A stretch of DNA of 48,699 nt from Promethearchaeota archaeon. Its GTDB lineage: Archaea; Asgardarchaeota; Lokiarchaeia; Sigyniarchaeales; Promethearchaeaceae. The DNA lies in contig SDNX01000007.1 in NCBI GenBank assembly GCA_004524545.1, forward strand, positions 1 through 48,699, written 5' to 3'. Both the position numbers and the translations under genes were made by a program. Of the stretch, positions 26,949 through 36,524 are shown in pieces. The notes under the pieces were generated by a model that saw only the letters and a list, made by a program, of their open reading frames with translations, was not told the DNA's origin and did no database searches. The number at the start of each line of letters is the position of its first letter. Positions within the stretch are counted from its first letter, which is position 1.

Positions 26949-28364
26949 ATGGCATCAGAATCCATCCTTGACCTTCCAGTAGATGATCTTTTCCAGAAGC
27001 GTCTTCAAAAATTGCAGAAAAAATGGAATATAGATTATTTTAACACCCGATTCAATGTGAAATCTTCAACCTTAATTCACATTAATAAAGGAAAAATGAA
27101 AGAAAATAAGAGTACAAATACATATGGATTTTCAGTTCAAACTTTTGTAGATGGAGGGTATGGATTTGCTTCCAGTAATGAAATTTCTCTTTCAGAATTG
27201 GACCGAATTTTCGAAAATTCCGCGAAATTAGCAAGATGGAGTAGCACTAAAGCGGAAGAAAAATTCCGAATTAATCCATTGGATCCGATAAAGGTGTCCT
27301 ACGTTCAACCCCAAAAGAAAAATCTATTTGATGTAAGTAATGAGGATAAAATTCAATTTTTATTAAATCAAGATAAGGCAGCAATAGGATATGATTCCAG
27401 GATATCTAATTCAAATTCATATTATATTGATAACGTATCGCATGAAATTATCCACACTTCTGATGATCGTGTAATAGACAAAACCGAAAGTGCCTCACGT
27501 GTTATGATCTTAATCAATTCCAAAGAAGGAACAAATCTGCAGGAAGCCCGAAAGTCAAAAGGAATTACTGGGGGCTTTGAAATTGTTGAGCACGCTAATT
27601 CTCTCGGTTTAGATGCCGCTAAGGAATCAATCGAGAACTTAAGCGCTAAATCGGTTAAAGCGGGTCAATATAACATCATTGCAGACCCATTTCTGGCAGG
27701 CACCTTCATACATGAGGCATTCGGTCATGCATGCGAAGCTGATGGAGTCTTATCAAGAGAAAGCGTGTTATCCGATAAAATTGGTGTTCAAATGGGCAAA
27801 GACATAATAAATGTGATAGATGAACCTGGTTCAAATGGAGATTATGGATTCTTGAAGTACGATTCCGAGGGGATCGAGGCAAAGAAAGTTCAATTAATAG
27901 AAAATGGAATTTTAAAGGAATTTATGCACAGCAGGGAAACTGCAAGCAAAATGGGTTTAGAACCTACGGGAAATGGTAGAGCTGAATCTTTTACATCGAT
28001 TCCTATTGTAAGAATGCGGAATACATATATTGAACCAAGTGATTGGACATTAGAAGAATTGATGGAAGACTTGAAAAATGGGATACTATGTGTATCTTGG
28101 AATTATGGGTATACAGAACCCTCGATTGGGCAATTTATGTTCAAGATGGCACGTGCGTGGGAGATTAGAAATGGAGAAAAAGTCCAATTATTACGGGATG
28201 CAGCATTAGCAGGGATGATGTTGGATATTCTAAATAATATATCCGCTATTGGAAACACTAAATATAGTGATGATGGAACTTGTGGAAAATCCTACCAAGG
28301 AGCTCCGGTTAGTTCGGGATCTCCTTATGTTCGAATCAATGATGTCGTCATTGGAGGTCAATAA
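26949..28364 (+). CDS. tldD: TldD-family metalloprotease
   Basis: IHEAFGHACEADG (HExxxH), LEPTGNGRAESFTSIPIVRMRNTYIEPS. Confidence 0.93.
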   Translation: MASESILDLPVDDLFQKRLQKLQKKWNIDYFNTRFNVKSSTLIHINKGKMKENKSTNTYGFSVQTFVDGGYGFASSNEISLSELDRIFENSAKLARWSSTKAEEKFRINPLDPIKVSYVQPQKKNLFDVSNEDKIQFLLNQDKAAIGYDSRISNSNSYYIDNVSHEIIHTSDDRVIDKTESASRVMILINSKEGTNLQEARKSKGITGGFEIVEHANSLGLDAAKESIENLSAKSVKAGQYNIIADPFLAGTFIHEAFGHACEADGVLSRESVLSDKIGVQMGKDIINVIDEPGSNGDYGFLKYDSEGIEAKKVQLIENGILKEFMHSRETASKMGLEPTGNGRAESFTSIPIVRMRNTYIEPSDWTLEELMEDLKNGILCVSWNYGYTEPSIGQFMFKMARAWEIRNGEKVQLLRDAALAGMMLDILNNISAIGNTKYSDDGTCGKSYQGAPVSSGSPYVRINDVVIGGQ

Positions 28365-28369
28365 CGGAA

Positions 28370-29734
28370 ATGATTGAAAAAATTCAAGAAATCGTCGAAA
28401 AAGCTGGGGACTATTGTTCTACATTCCCAGGTGTGAAATCATGGGATATTATAGGAGGAGCTGTTCAAAGTTCTTCAATTTCTATTGAAAAAGGATTTTT
28501 AAAAACTACAGAGACCTCGGCACACCAGGCTATAAGTATTCGGATATTAGGCGAACAAGGAAAAACGGGAAGCGTAACTATCACAAAAATGTCGTTACCT
28601 TTCATTCAAACCTCAATTGAGAACACCGTGTCGCTCATGAAAGGATCTTTACCGAACCACGATTTTAAAGGTCTTGCAAAACCTGCAGAGAAGTATCCAA
28701 ATATTCAAACACCTTATGATGCAGTCGTAAAAAACCTATCAATTGAAGATACAAGCGATATCGTGGATTCATTTATGAATATAAAGTTTAAAGATGAACG
28801 TATTGTTTCAGTATCAGGAAATTTTTCCTTTTCGGATATCACTTATTCTTTATTAAACTCAAATGGAGTAAATCTTCATGATAAGGAGTCCTCCATTTCC
28901 ATATCTTCAGAAATCACTATGGAAGATGTCATAAAAGGGAATAAAGAAAATTCAAATGGATATGAGGGCCAAATCTATAACTATTTCTCAGAAGTTAATC
29001 CTGAAGAAATTTTTGAATCGGCATATGAAAAAGCAAGGATGGGATTGAAAAAATCAAAAATTTCAACAGATTCTTATCCCGTTATACTAAGCCCCCAAGC
29101 GGTGGTATTATTATTCAATAGAACCATTGCAGCAGCAATAAATGCACAAAATATCTATGAGAAGCGAAGTTTTATGAGAAATCAGCTGGATAAAAAGATC
29201 GCATCGGATCAGTTGGAAATTCGAGATGATCCGTGGCTGAAAGGGGGAATTGCGACTTCGGCATGGGACATGGAAGGCACTCCAACAAAACCATTGAAGA
29301 TAATTGAAAAAGGAGTTTTGAATTCCTACCTACACAATGTGTACACCGGAAATTTATTTGAAGCAGCGAGTACAGGACATGGATCTAGAGGACTTCACTC
29401 AACATCTGTGGGGATTAGCCCATCAAATCTTCAAATTATGCCAGGAAATGAAAATTTAGATGCTATGGTTAAAGGAGTGAAGAAAGGAATTCTTTTGGAA
29501 GCTTCATATGACCAACCAAATATTGTTACTGGGGAATTTTCTGGTTTAATCGCTTCTGGTTTTTTAATTGAAGATGGAGTTGTTAAAAATGCGTTGCGAG
29601 AAAGCACTGTAGGGTTAAATTTCTTTGAGATTTATAAAAATATAGCTGGAATTGGAAAAGAAATCTATCGTAGAGGGTCAAATTACGTCCCATATATTAA
29701 AATTAAAGATATAAAGATAAGCGCGAAAGAATAA
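28370..29734 (+). CDS. TldE/PmbA-family protein
   Basis: Adjacent TldD partner; VILSPQAVVLLFNRTIAAAINAQN, STGHGSRGLHSTSVGISPSNL, GEFSGLIASGFLIEDG. Confidence 0.9.
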   Translation: MIEKIQEIVEKAGDYCSTFPGVKSWDIIGGAVQSSSISIEKGFLKTTETSAHQAISIRILGEQGKTGSVTITKMSLPFIQTSIENTVSLMKGSLPNHDFKGLAKPAEKYPNIQTPYDAVVKNLSIEDTSDIVDSFMNIKFKDERIVSVSGNFSFSDITYSLLNSNGVNLHDKESSISISSEITMEDVIKGNKENSNGYEGQIYNYFSEVNPEEIFESAYEKARMGLKKSKISTDSYPVILSPQAVVLLFNRTIAAAINAQNIYEKRSFMRNQLDKKIASDQLEIRDDPWLKGGIATSAWDMEGTPTKPLKIIEKGVLNSYLHNVYTGNLFEAASTGHGSRGLHSTSVGISPSNLQIMPGNENLDAMVKGVKKGILLEASYDQPNIVTGEFSGLIASGFLIEDGVVKNALRESTVGLNFFEIYKNIAGIGKEIYRRGSNYVPYIKIKDIKISAKE

Positions 29735-29736
29735 TA

Positions 29737-30846
29737 TCAATTCTCATCGACAATTGTTTTAAACCATTCAATTGTTCGTTTTAATCCCTTTTTTAGCTGG
29801 ATTTGCGGTTTCCATTTTAATATTTCATTAGCTCGTTTTAATGCAGGTTGACGTCGAACAGGGTCATCTATTGGTAAGGGTTGGTGTATAATTTTGGAAT
29901 TAGAATTTGTTAATTCAATGATCAATTCTGCTAGCTCGACTACTGTGGTCTCAATATTGTTACCGATATTGATTACGGTTCCTTTCGCTTCTGGCGTAGA
30001 AATATCTGTTAAAATAGCTTCTATCTCATCCACAATGTAAGTATAGGAACGAGTTTGTTTGCCATCTCCAAAAATTGTGATATCGTGATCTTGTAATGCT
30101 TGATGGATGAAATTTGGAACAACTCTTCCAAAAGTTTTACCCCAGCGAATACGAGGGCCGTAGGTATTAAATATTCTTACCACCCAAGCATTAATCTGGT
30201 ATTCAAGAATATATGCCATCACAAACGCTTCCCCCGCACGCTTGGATTCATCATAACAAGAACGAGGACCAATTGGATTCACATTTCCAAAATAATCTTC
30301 TGATGTTGGTACGGCATCCGCAGGGGGATTTCCATATACTTCACTGGTAGAAGTATAGAAAAAATCAGCATTGTTCAAATTTGCTATACCCAGTGCATTA
30401 AAGGTGCCGATCGTATTTGACTTTAAAATTGATATGGGATGTCTTTCGAACTCAAATGGAGATGCCCGTGAAGCCATATGCATTACAAGATCGATACGTT
30501 TTACATCAGGAACGCTAAAGGCATGAGGGTGTACTTTTCCGAAATAAATTGGGGTCGCAATATCATGACTGATGAATCGAAAATTTGGATGATTATAGAT
30601 ATGCTCAATATTTTTGGGTTTCCCGCTTGAGAAGTTATCCATGCAGATGACCTTTGCACCTTGAGAAATCAAAACATCGCACACCCATGAGCCTAAAAAT
30701 CCAGCTCCACCAGTCACCAACACAGTTTTATCATTATAAGAAATACCTCGTTGTTGAAGACGTTTATTAATCTCAGTTATGTCTTCTTGAATGATTTTTT
30801 GGATATTGTTCACCAGGTTACGAGTTATTAGTAGGAGCTTTTCCAC
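29737..30846 (-). CDS. NAD-dependent epimerase/dehydratase (UDP-glucuronate decarboxylase-like)
   Basis: VLVTGGAGFLGSWVCDVL Rossmann motif, STSEVYG, CYDESKRAGEAF (YxxxK), RIFNTYGPRIR. Confidence 0.85.
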   Translation of the reverse strand: MEKLLLITRNLVNNIQKIIQEDITEINKRLQQRGISYNDKTVLVTGGAGFLGSWVCDVLISQGAKVICMDNFSSGKPKNIEHIYNHPNFRFISHDIATPIYFGKVHPHAFSVPDVKRIDLVMHMASRASPFEFERHPISILKSNTIGTFNALGIANLNNADFFYTSTSEVYGNPPADAVPTSEDYFGNVNPIGPRSCYDESKRAGEAFVMAYILEYQINAWVVRIFNTYGPRIRWGKTFGRVVPNFIHQALQDHDITIFGDGKQTRSYTYIVDEIEAILTDISTPEAKGTVINIGNNIETTVVELAELIIELTNSNSKIIHQPLPIDDPVRRQPALKRANEILKWKPQIQLKKGLKRTIEWFKTIVDEN

Positions 30847-31432
30847 AATTGGTACATAAAACTAAGTTTTTACTATATTTCTGACCACAATGAGGACATG
30901 TTTGCAATGAACGTTTTACAAGCATTTTCGCAATTTCATCAAATGCTTCTTGAATTCCTAAACCCTCTTTTGCGGAGGTCTCAACATAGTATTCAATTTT
31001 TTTCTTCTTTTTATATCGAAGAGCTTGTTTAGTTGAAATCTTTCGTTGATCAACTAAATCGACTTTGGAAGCAATTAGACAGGTAATTATATCGTTTTCG
31101 GCACCTTTGATAAGGGTATACCAGTTTTCTAAATCTTGGAAACTATTTGGATCGGTAATATCAAAAAGAATAAGAGCAGCGCTAGCACCGGAGCAATATG
31201 CGGGAAATAGCTGCCGAAATTTATTTTCTCCTGCAAAATCCCAGATACTGAATTGAACTGGTACTGGACCTGATGAAATGGATGTATCCGTAACTGTGAC
31301 GGTTTTTACTTCAAATTCTACTCCTATAGTGCTCAAAGTATCTGAATCGAACCGATCATCCACCGCACGACGAATCAAAGAAGTCTTGCCAACTCCTTTC
31401 GAACCCCCGATAACAATTTTCAATTTAATCAT
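30818..31432 (-). CDS. Ras/Rab-like small GTPase with C-terminal zinc ribbon
   Basis: GGSKGVGKTSLIRR (G1), STIGVEFEVKTV (G2), IWDFAGENKFRQL (G3), ASKVDL (G4), ETSAKEG (G5), C-terminal CPHCGQKYSKNLVLCTNCGK. Confidence 0.92.
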   Translation of the reverse strand: MIKLKIVIGGSKGVGKTSLIRRAVDDRFDSDTLSTIGVEFEVKTVTVTDTSISSGPVPVQFSIWDFAGENKFRQLFPAYCSGASAALILFDITDPNSFQDLENWYTLIKGAENDIITCLIASKVDLVDQRKISTKQALRYKKKKKIEYYVETSAKEGLGIQEAFDEIAKMLVKRSLQTCPHCGQKYSKNLVLCTNCGKAPTNNS

Positions 31433-31691
31433 AATAGAAAACCCATCCCTTTCCCAATTCTACTCTTCCGCTAATTTATATAACGTACCACCATTTTTGG
31501 ATTATATTTTGGGCTATTGGATCCTTTTTAGTTTAGTACCATTAATCATTTGTCCGTATTTTATTTAAATAATTTCCATTTTCCTACTGATAGAGGAATT
31601 GAATGGATCCAAGACAAAAATCATTAAGGGACTTCTAACCTAAAATCTAGTGATTCATCGAATAATAAGATGGGATGAAGGCGAGTGAGCT

Positions 31692-32900
31692 ATGGAAAGT
31701 TCGATACGGATCCCCGGAACAAGCTGGAACATGAAAATCTACCAATTAGATGATTCTTATAATGGATCTACTATCATAGTTGAGTATATTAAAGGAATTC
31801 ATGTCATGCATCAATTTATTCTTGAAAAAGAGGGATCTCTTGAAGAGATAATGCGGCAATTCTTAGAACGAGAGAATTTATCTATCCCAGATAATCGTTT
31901 ACAGAATTTTATCAACCTACATAGTGGTCAGATATATAAATTTGAGAATAAAAAATCAAAACAGAAGAAAAGTACTATTAAATCCATGATGAACTTAACA
32001 GAAATGAAAGATAAGAAAATCATCATGATGGGTTTGTCAGGGGTGGGAAAAACCTCTATGTATCGAGTTGTTTTCGAGCATAAAAAATGGTGGGATCTAA
32101 AAGCTGTGACCCCTACTGAAGGAATTCAACAATATGAACAAACGGTGAACTCTTTAAAAGATTTCAAATTATACATTATGGATTTTGCAGGAACCCATCA
32201 AGACTTTAAGGAGTATCAAAATATTCCAGAAGAGTTATTCCCCTCAACTTCTGCACTAGTTTATGTGATTGATGCTTCTGATCCAGAATCCCTCCATGAT
32301 TCGGTTAATAAATTTGCTTGGGCAGCAAGTCAGATGTCATTATATGCTCCTGAGGGGAAAATATTTTGCTTACTTCATAAAACGGACTTAGCGAGTAAAG
32401 TGGATGATTTTCAAGGAATGTCCGACTTCATTGAAAATAGCATAAACGGATCTCGACTCTCTATCCAGGTTATTCCCACAACCGTTCGAAATAATACCAT
32501 TTTCCATGCATGGGAGCAAATTTTTAAATCTTTGATCCCAAAAAGTAAAACTTTGAATATTCTAGCCCAGACTCTCAAAGAAAAAATGGGAGTTTACAAT
32601 TTGGTGGTATTAGAAAAAAGAACGGGATTTGCAATTTGTAGTTCATCCAGCCTATTTGATAGTGAAGTTTTAGTAGGTACTTTTAACAAAGTCTGGCATC
32701 AATTGGGAGGCTTAGCTGATGATTTAGAACTTGCAGGTCTTCAGAAAATTACTTGCCTTTTGGGTAATGGATATTTATTTTTAGAAGAGTTTGCGCAAAA
32801 CTTGATTATTGTCTTGATCAGTCCAAAACTCGAGTTAATCGATGAATACAAAGATTCACTCGACCAATTTAAAAATGAAATTACTAAGGCAGTCTTATAA
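31692..32900 (+). CDS. Rag/Gtr-like GTPase with N-terminal extension and C-terminal roadblock-like region
   Basis: KIIMMGLSGVGKTSMYRVVF, IMDFAGTH, ALVYVIDASD, GKIFCLLHKTDL (HKxD), TTVRNNTIFHAWEQIFKSLIPK, then YNLVVLEKRTGFAICSSSSLFDSE...; strongly reminiscent of RagA. Confidence 0.85.
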   Translation: MESSIRIPGTSWNMKIYQLDDSYNGSTIIVEYIKGIHVMHQFILEKEGSLEEIMRQFLERENLSIPDNRLQNFINLHSGQIYKFENKKSKQKKSTIKSMMNLTEMKDKKIIMMGLSGVGKTSMYRVVFEHKKWWDLKAVTPTEGIQQYEQTVNSLKDFKLYIMDFAGTHQDFKEYQNIPEELFPSTSALVYVIDASDPESLHDSVNKFAWAASQMSLYAPEGKIFCLLHKTDLASKVDDFQGMSDFIENSINGSRLSIQVIPTTVRNNTIFHAWEQIFKSLIPKSKTLNILAQTLKEKMGVYNLVVLEKRTGFAICSSSSLFDSEVLVGTFNKVWHQLGGLADDLELAGLQKITCLLGNGYLFLEEFAQNLIIVLISPKLELIDEYKDSLDQFKNEITKAVL

Positions 32901-32938
32901 TTCACAAATTTTTTTTTAGAGGTTCCATTATAACATCC

Positions 32939-34504
32939 ATGAAGAAAGACCTCGTTCTTATTTTGGATTTTGGATCACAACTTGCTCACTTAATAAGCCG
33001 TCGAGTTAGAGATTTAGGAGTATATTCGGAAATTCGACCATTTAATATCGTGGTATCACAGATTAAAGAATTTTCCAATATTAAAGGGGTAATCCTTTCT
33101 GGAGGACCTTCAAGCGTATATGATCCCAACGCTCCCCAAATGAAGAATGAGATTTTAGATTATTTCACTTCTCAAAATATCCCCGTTTTAGGATTGTGTT
33201 ATGGGCATCAGTTGATCGCTCAATTAAAGGGAGGAGTGGTAAGAAATGAAGATAATAAAGAGTTTGGGAAAACTTCTTTAACAGTGATTAGTCCCCGGAA
33301 TATCTTAGAAGGATTGAATCCCGAAGAAATTGTATGGATGTCTCATGGAGATCAGGTTGAATCCCTTCCAGAAGGATACGAAGTATATGCACGCACTAAT
33401 AACTGTCCTATTGCTGCATATGGGAATGTAGAAAGCAAAATATATGGTTTACAATTTCACCCTGAAGTAGTGCACACAAAATCTGGAAATATCATCCTTT
33501 CGAACTTCCTATTTTCTATATGTAATGCCTTTAAAACATGGAAAATGGATGATTGGACTTCTCAATCTATTAAAGAAATTCAAAGAGAAGTAAAAGACGA
33601 AAGTGTATTATTAGGACTTTCCGGAGGAGTAGATTCTTCCGTTACTGCCCGATTACTTCAAGAAGCGATACATGAACGTGTTCATCCCGTTTTTGTAAAT
33701 AATGGACTGCTTAGAGAAAATGAAGAGAGAGAGATCGTGCACACGTTCAAAGATAAATTGCATTTCAAGAATTTTCATTATGTGGACGCAAGTAAACTCT
33801 TTTTAGAAAAGTTGAAAGGAGTAATTGATCCCGAAGAGAAACGGAAAATCATTGCTACAACTTTTATTGACGTATTTGATCAAAAAGCTGCTGAACTAAA
33901 AGAAAATTTCCCCGATATCACCTACCTTGCGCAAGGAACTATATATCCTGATCGCGTGGAAAGCTCCGCTACATCTGCAGCAAGCAGCAAAATTAAATCG
34001 CATCACAATGTAATTCTTCCCGAAAATATGAAATTAAAGGTCATTGAACCTCTTCGGGATTTGTATAAGGATGAAGTCCGCAGAATTGGTAAAAATTTAT
34101 TACCAGAAGATCTAGTAAATAGACAACCATTCCCCGGTCCTGGTTTAGCAGTTCGATGCATCGGAGAAATCACGGAAGAAAACCTGTCGATATTAAAAAA
34201 AGCAGATCTAATTATTAGAGAAGAAATCGAGAAGGTTCCGGGGCTCCAAGAGACTCTTTGGCAATATTTTGGTGTATTCCTTCCAGTTAAAACTGTAGGA
34301 GTTATGGGAGATGCTCGAACCTATGAATCAGTATGTGTGGTTCGTGTAGTTCAATCAATCGATGCGATGACCGCAAATTTTGCAAAACTGGATTGGAATG
34401 TATTGGAGTCAATATCGTCACGTATTATTAATGAAGTGAGAGGGATTAATCGAGTTGTATATGATATTAGCAATAAACCTCCCAGTACAATTGAATTTGA
34501 ATAA
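32939..34504 (+). CDS. guaA: GMP synthase, fused glutamine amidotransferase and ATP pyrophosphatase
   Basis: LSGGPSSVYDPN, LGLCYGHQLIAQLKGG, LQFHPEVVHT; LLGLSGGVDSSVTA PP-loop; RQPFPGPGLAVRCIGE. Confidence 0.96.
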   Translation: MKKDLVLILDFGSQLAHLISRRVRDLGVYSEIRPFNIVVSQIKEFSNIKGVILSGGPSSVYDPNAPQMKNEILDYFTSQNIPVLGLCYGHQLIAQLKGGVVRNEDNKEFGKTSLTVISPRNILEGLNPEEIVWMSHGDQVESLPEGYEVYARTNNCPIAAYGNVESKIYGLQFHPEVVHTKSGNIILSNFLFSICNAFKTWKMDDWTSQSIKEIQREVKDESVLLGLSGGVDSSVTARLLQEAIHERVHPVFVNNGLLRENEEREIVHTFKDKLHFKNFHYVDASKLFLEKLKGVIDPEEKRKIIATTFIDVFDQKAAELKENFPDITYLAQGTIYPDRVESSATSAASSKIKSHHNVILPENMKLKVIEPLRDLYKDEVRRIGKNLLPEDLVNRQPFPGPGLAVRCIGEITEENLSILKKADLIIREEIEKVPGLQETLWQYFGVFLPVKTVGVMGDARTYESVCVVRVVQSIDAMTANFAKLDWNVLESISSRIINEVRGINRVVYDISNKPPSTIEFE

Positions 34505-34531
34505 AATTCTGTTTGAGGTTTTTTGAATTAT

Positions 34532-34543
34532 TAGCTTAAGCTA
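34532..34543. promoter_or_regulatory. Perfect 12-bp palindrome TAGCTTAAGCTA upstream of a ZIP gene, possible operator
   Basis: Sequence equals its own reverse complement; lies in the guaA-ZIP intergenic region. Confidence 0.25.
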
Positions 34544-34616
34544 GGTTTTTAAGACGTAAACTCATTAAGTGCCTTGGTATTTTCATAAACGGGAAAGTGA
34601 ACTTGAGGTGTTATGA

Positions 34617-35531
34617 ATGAAAGAAGTTTGGACTGCTCTAATTTTGACATCAATAGCCGGATTATCTACCACTATTGGTGCGTTTCTGGGCATAATTAAT
34701 AGGAAACCGAGTCCTCGCTTCGTATCTTTTATTCTAGCAACATCTGGAGGAGTTATGGTTTTCTTGTCCTTTGTGGAAATGTTTATTCCTGCTTGGGAAA
34801 GTACACAACAAGGCTATGCTCTATTATTTTTAGGTATCGGATTAGGAATTGGATTTATCTTTGATATGCTGCTTCCTGAAGATAAAAACGTTCATGAACA
34901 CATTTTTAACGGAACTATAGTTCATAATGAGGAGGGTGAACCAATTCTTCAAACCTCTGTTAGAAAAGAACATCATCGTGGTCACAAACACTTCAAGCGG
35001 GGAGGAAGAGCCAGAAGAGGAGGTAAGGAATGTAAGCAAATGTATTGTATAGATGAGGAGAAATACATGAAATTGGGAATCCTTACAGTCTTAGCGCTAT
35101 TTCTACATAATCTACCAGAAGGTTTAGCTACATTCTCGTCCACTCTGCTCGATCCAAAACTTGGAGTTGAAATTGCAATTGCAACTGCCATGCATAACAT
35201 CCCTGAGGGGATATCAGTTGCGATCCCTATTTATTTGGCTACAAAAAACAAGAAGAAAGCTGTTTTTTACGCATTTATAAGTGGACTTGCAGAACCAGTC
35301 GGCGGATTGATTGCGTACGGTATTTTATTGCCATTTATCCAGGGTCCAGCAGGTCAAATGGTACTTAATTTCATGCTTGCATTAACAGCAGGAATAATGA
35401 TTTATATATCGGTTGATGTGTTAATCCCTACCGCAAAATCAATTGAGTATAAGCATACCATGATTATCGGGTTTACACTTGGAATGCTGGTAATTGGAAT
35501 TACAATTGTTTTTCTGAATTCTGGTGGTTAA
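34617..35531 (+). CDS. ZIP-family divalent metal transporter (with His/Cys-containing loop)
   Basis: ATSGGVMVFLSFVEMF, ALFLHNLPEGLATF, IATAMHNIPEGISVAIPIY, SGLAEPVGGLIAY; loop HHRGHKHFKRGGRARRGGKECKQMYC. Confidence 0.93.
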   Translation: MKEVWTALILTSIAGLSTTIGAFLGIINRKPSPRFVSFILATSGGVMVFLSFVEMFIPAWESTQQGYALLFLGIGLGIGFIFDMLLPEDKNVHEHIFNGTIVHNEEGEPILQTSVRKEHHRGHKHFKRGGRARRGGKECKQMYCIDEEKYMKLGILTVLALFLHNLPEGLATFSSTLLDPKLGVEIAIATAMHNIPEGISVAIPIYLATKNKKKAVFYAFISGLAEPVGGLIAYGILLPFIQGPAGQMVLNFMLALTAGIMIYISVDVLIPTAKSIEYKHTMIIGFTLGMLVIGITIVFLNSGG

Positions 35532-36376
35532 AGGTTGAGCAAAATCAAGCTTGCAGCCATGACTACCATCCCAACCATTATACCAATTATGGTAAGATGC
35601 CCTTTTTTATCATATTTTTGAGCAGTAGGAAGAATCTCGTCCAGTGAAATATATACCATAACTCCAGCGATAAACCCAAGCATTCCACCGATTATTTGGT
35701 CATTTAAGAACGAAAAGAGAATTAAATATCCGATTGACGCACCAAATGGTTCTGCTAATCCCGATAGAAAACTATACCAAAAAGCCTTTCTCTTATTTCC
35801 TGTAGCATAAAATACTGGAATGGATACCGATATTCCCTCTGGTATATTGTGAATAGCAATTGCAATGGTTAGGAGAACCCCAAGTGAGGTATCAGAAAGT
35901 GCAGCTCCGAATGTGGCTAAGCCTTCAGGGAAATTATGAATGGCGATGGCTAACGCAGTCACAAGTCCCGTTTTCATTAAACCTTTCCTATCTTTTTCAT
36001 GGATGCCTTTTTTATCCTCTTCCAGTTCAAATTCGTTCCCCTTCTTCTCGGTTTCCTTCTCCATAACGGCAACAATATGATGTGGATTCTCGACTTTCTC
36101 AGGAATTACTTGATCGAGTAGAAACATGAAGGCAACTCCAATGAAAAAAACAATAACACCCCAATTATAATTAATTGCATCAATAGCTTGTGGAAGTAAT
36201 TCTACAAAAGAAACGTATGTCATAACGCCTCCTGATAGACCTAATGTAAAAGATAGAAATCCAAGCCTTGGTTTTTTGATCATATACGCGATTAAACTTC
36301 CTATTCCCGTACTTAAACCCGCAATTGATACTAATAAAAATGCAATCAGAACTGAATCCATGTTGTGATTTTGCAT
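35528..36376 (-). CDS. ZIP-family divalent metal transporter (second paralog)
   Basis: GLSGGVMTYVSFVELLP, AIAIHNFPEGLATFGA, AIAIHNIPEGISVSIPVF, SGLAEPFGASIGY. Confidence 0.93.
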   Translation of the reverse strand: MQNHNMDSVLIAFLLVSIAGLSTGIGSLIAYMIKKPRLGFLSFTLGLSGGVMTYVSFVELLPQAIDAINYNWGVIVFFIGVAFMFLLDQVIPEKVENPHHIVAVMEKETEKKGNEFELEEDKKGIHEKDRKGLMKTGLVTALAIAIHNFPEGLATFGAALSDTSLGVLLTIAIAIHNIPEGISVSIPVFYATGNKRKAFWYSFLSGLAEPFGASIGYLILFSFLNDQIIGGMLGFIAGVMVYISLDEILPTAQKYDKKGHLTIIGIMVGMVVMAASLILLNL

Positions 36377-36524
36377 TTTTCACATAAAATGATTACTCTT
36401 TAGAAACTGGTATACTCAAATACAACAGAAGCAAAGTCAATAAGATGTTTCATTAGGTATTTTTGTCATTCATTTGGGAAACTTTTTTGTATAGGAAGGT
36501 ACATTTTGAACTATCAAACTGATT

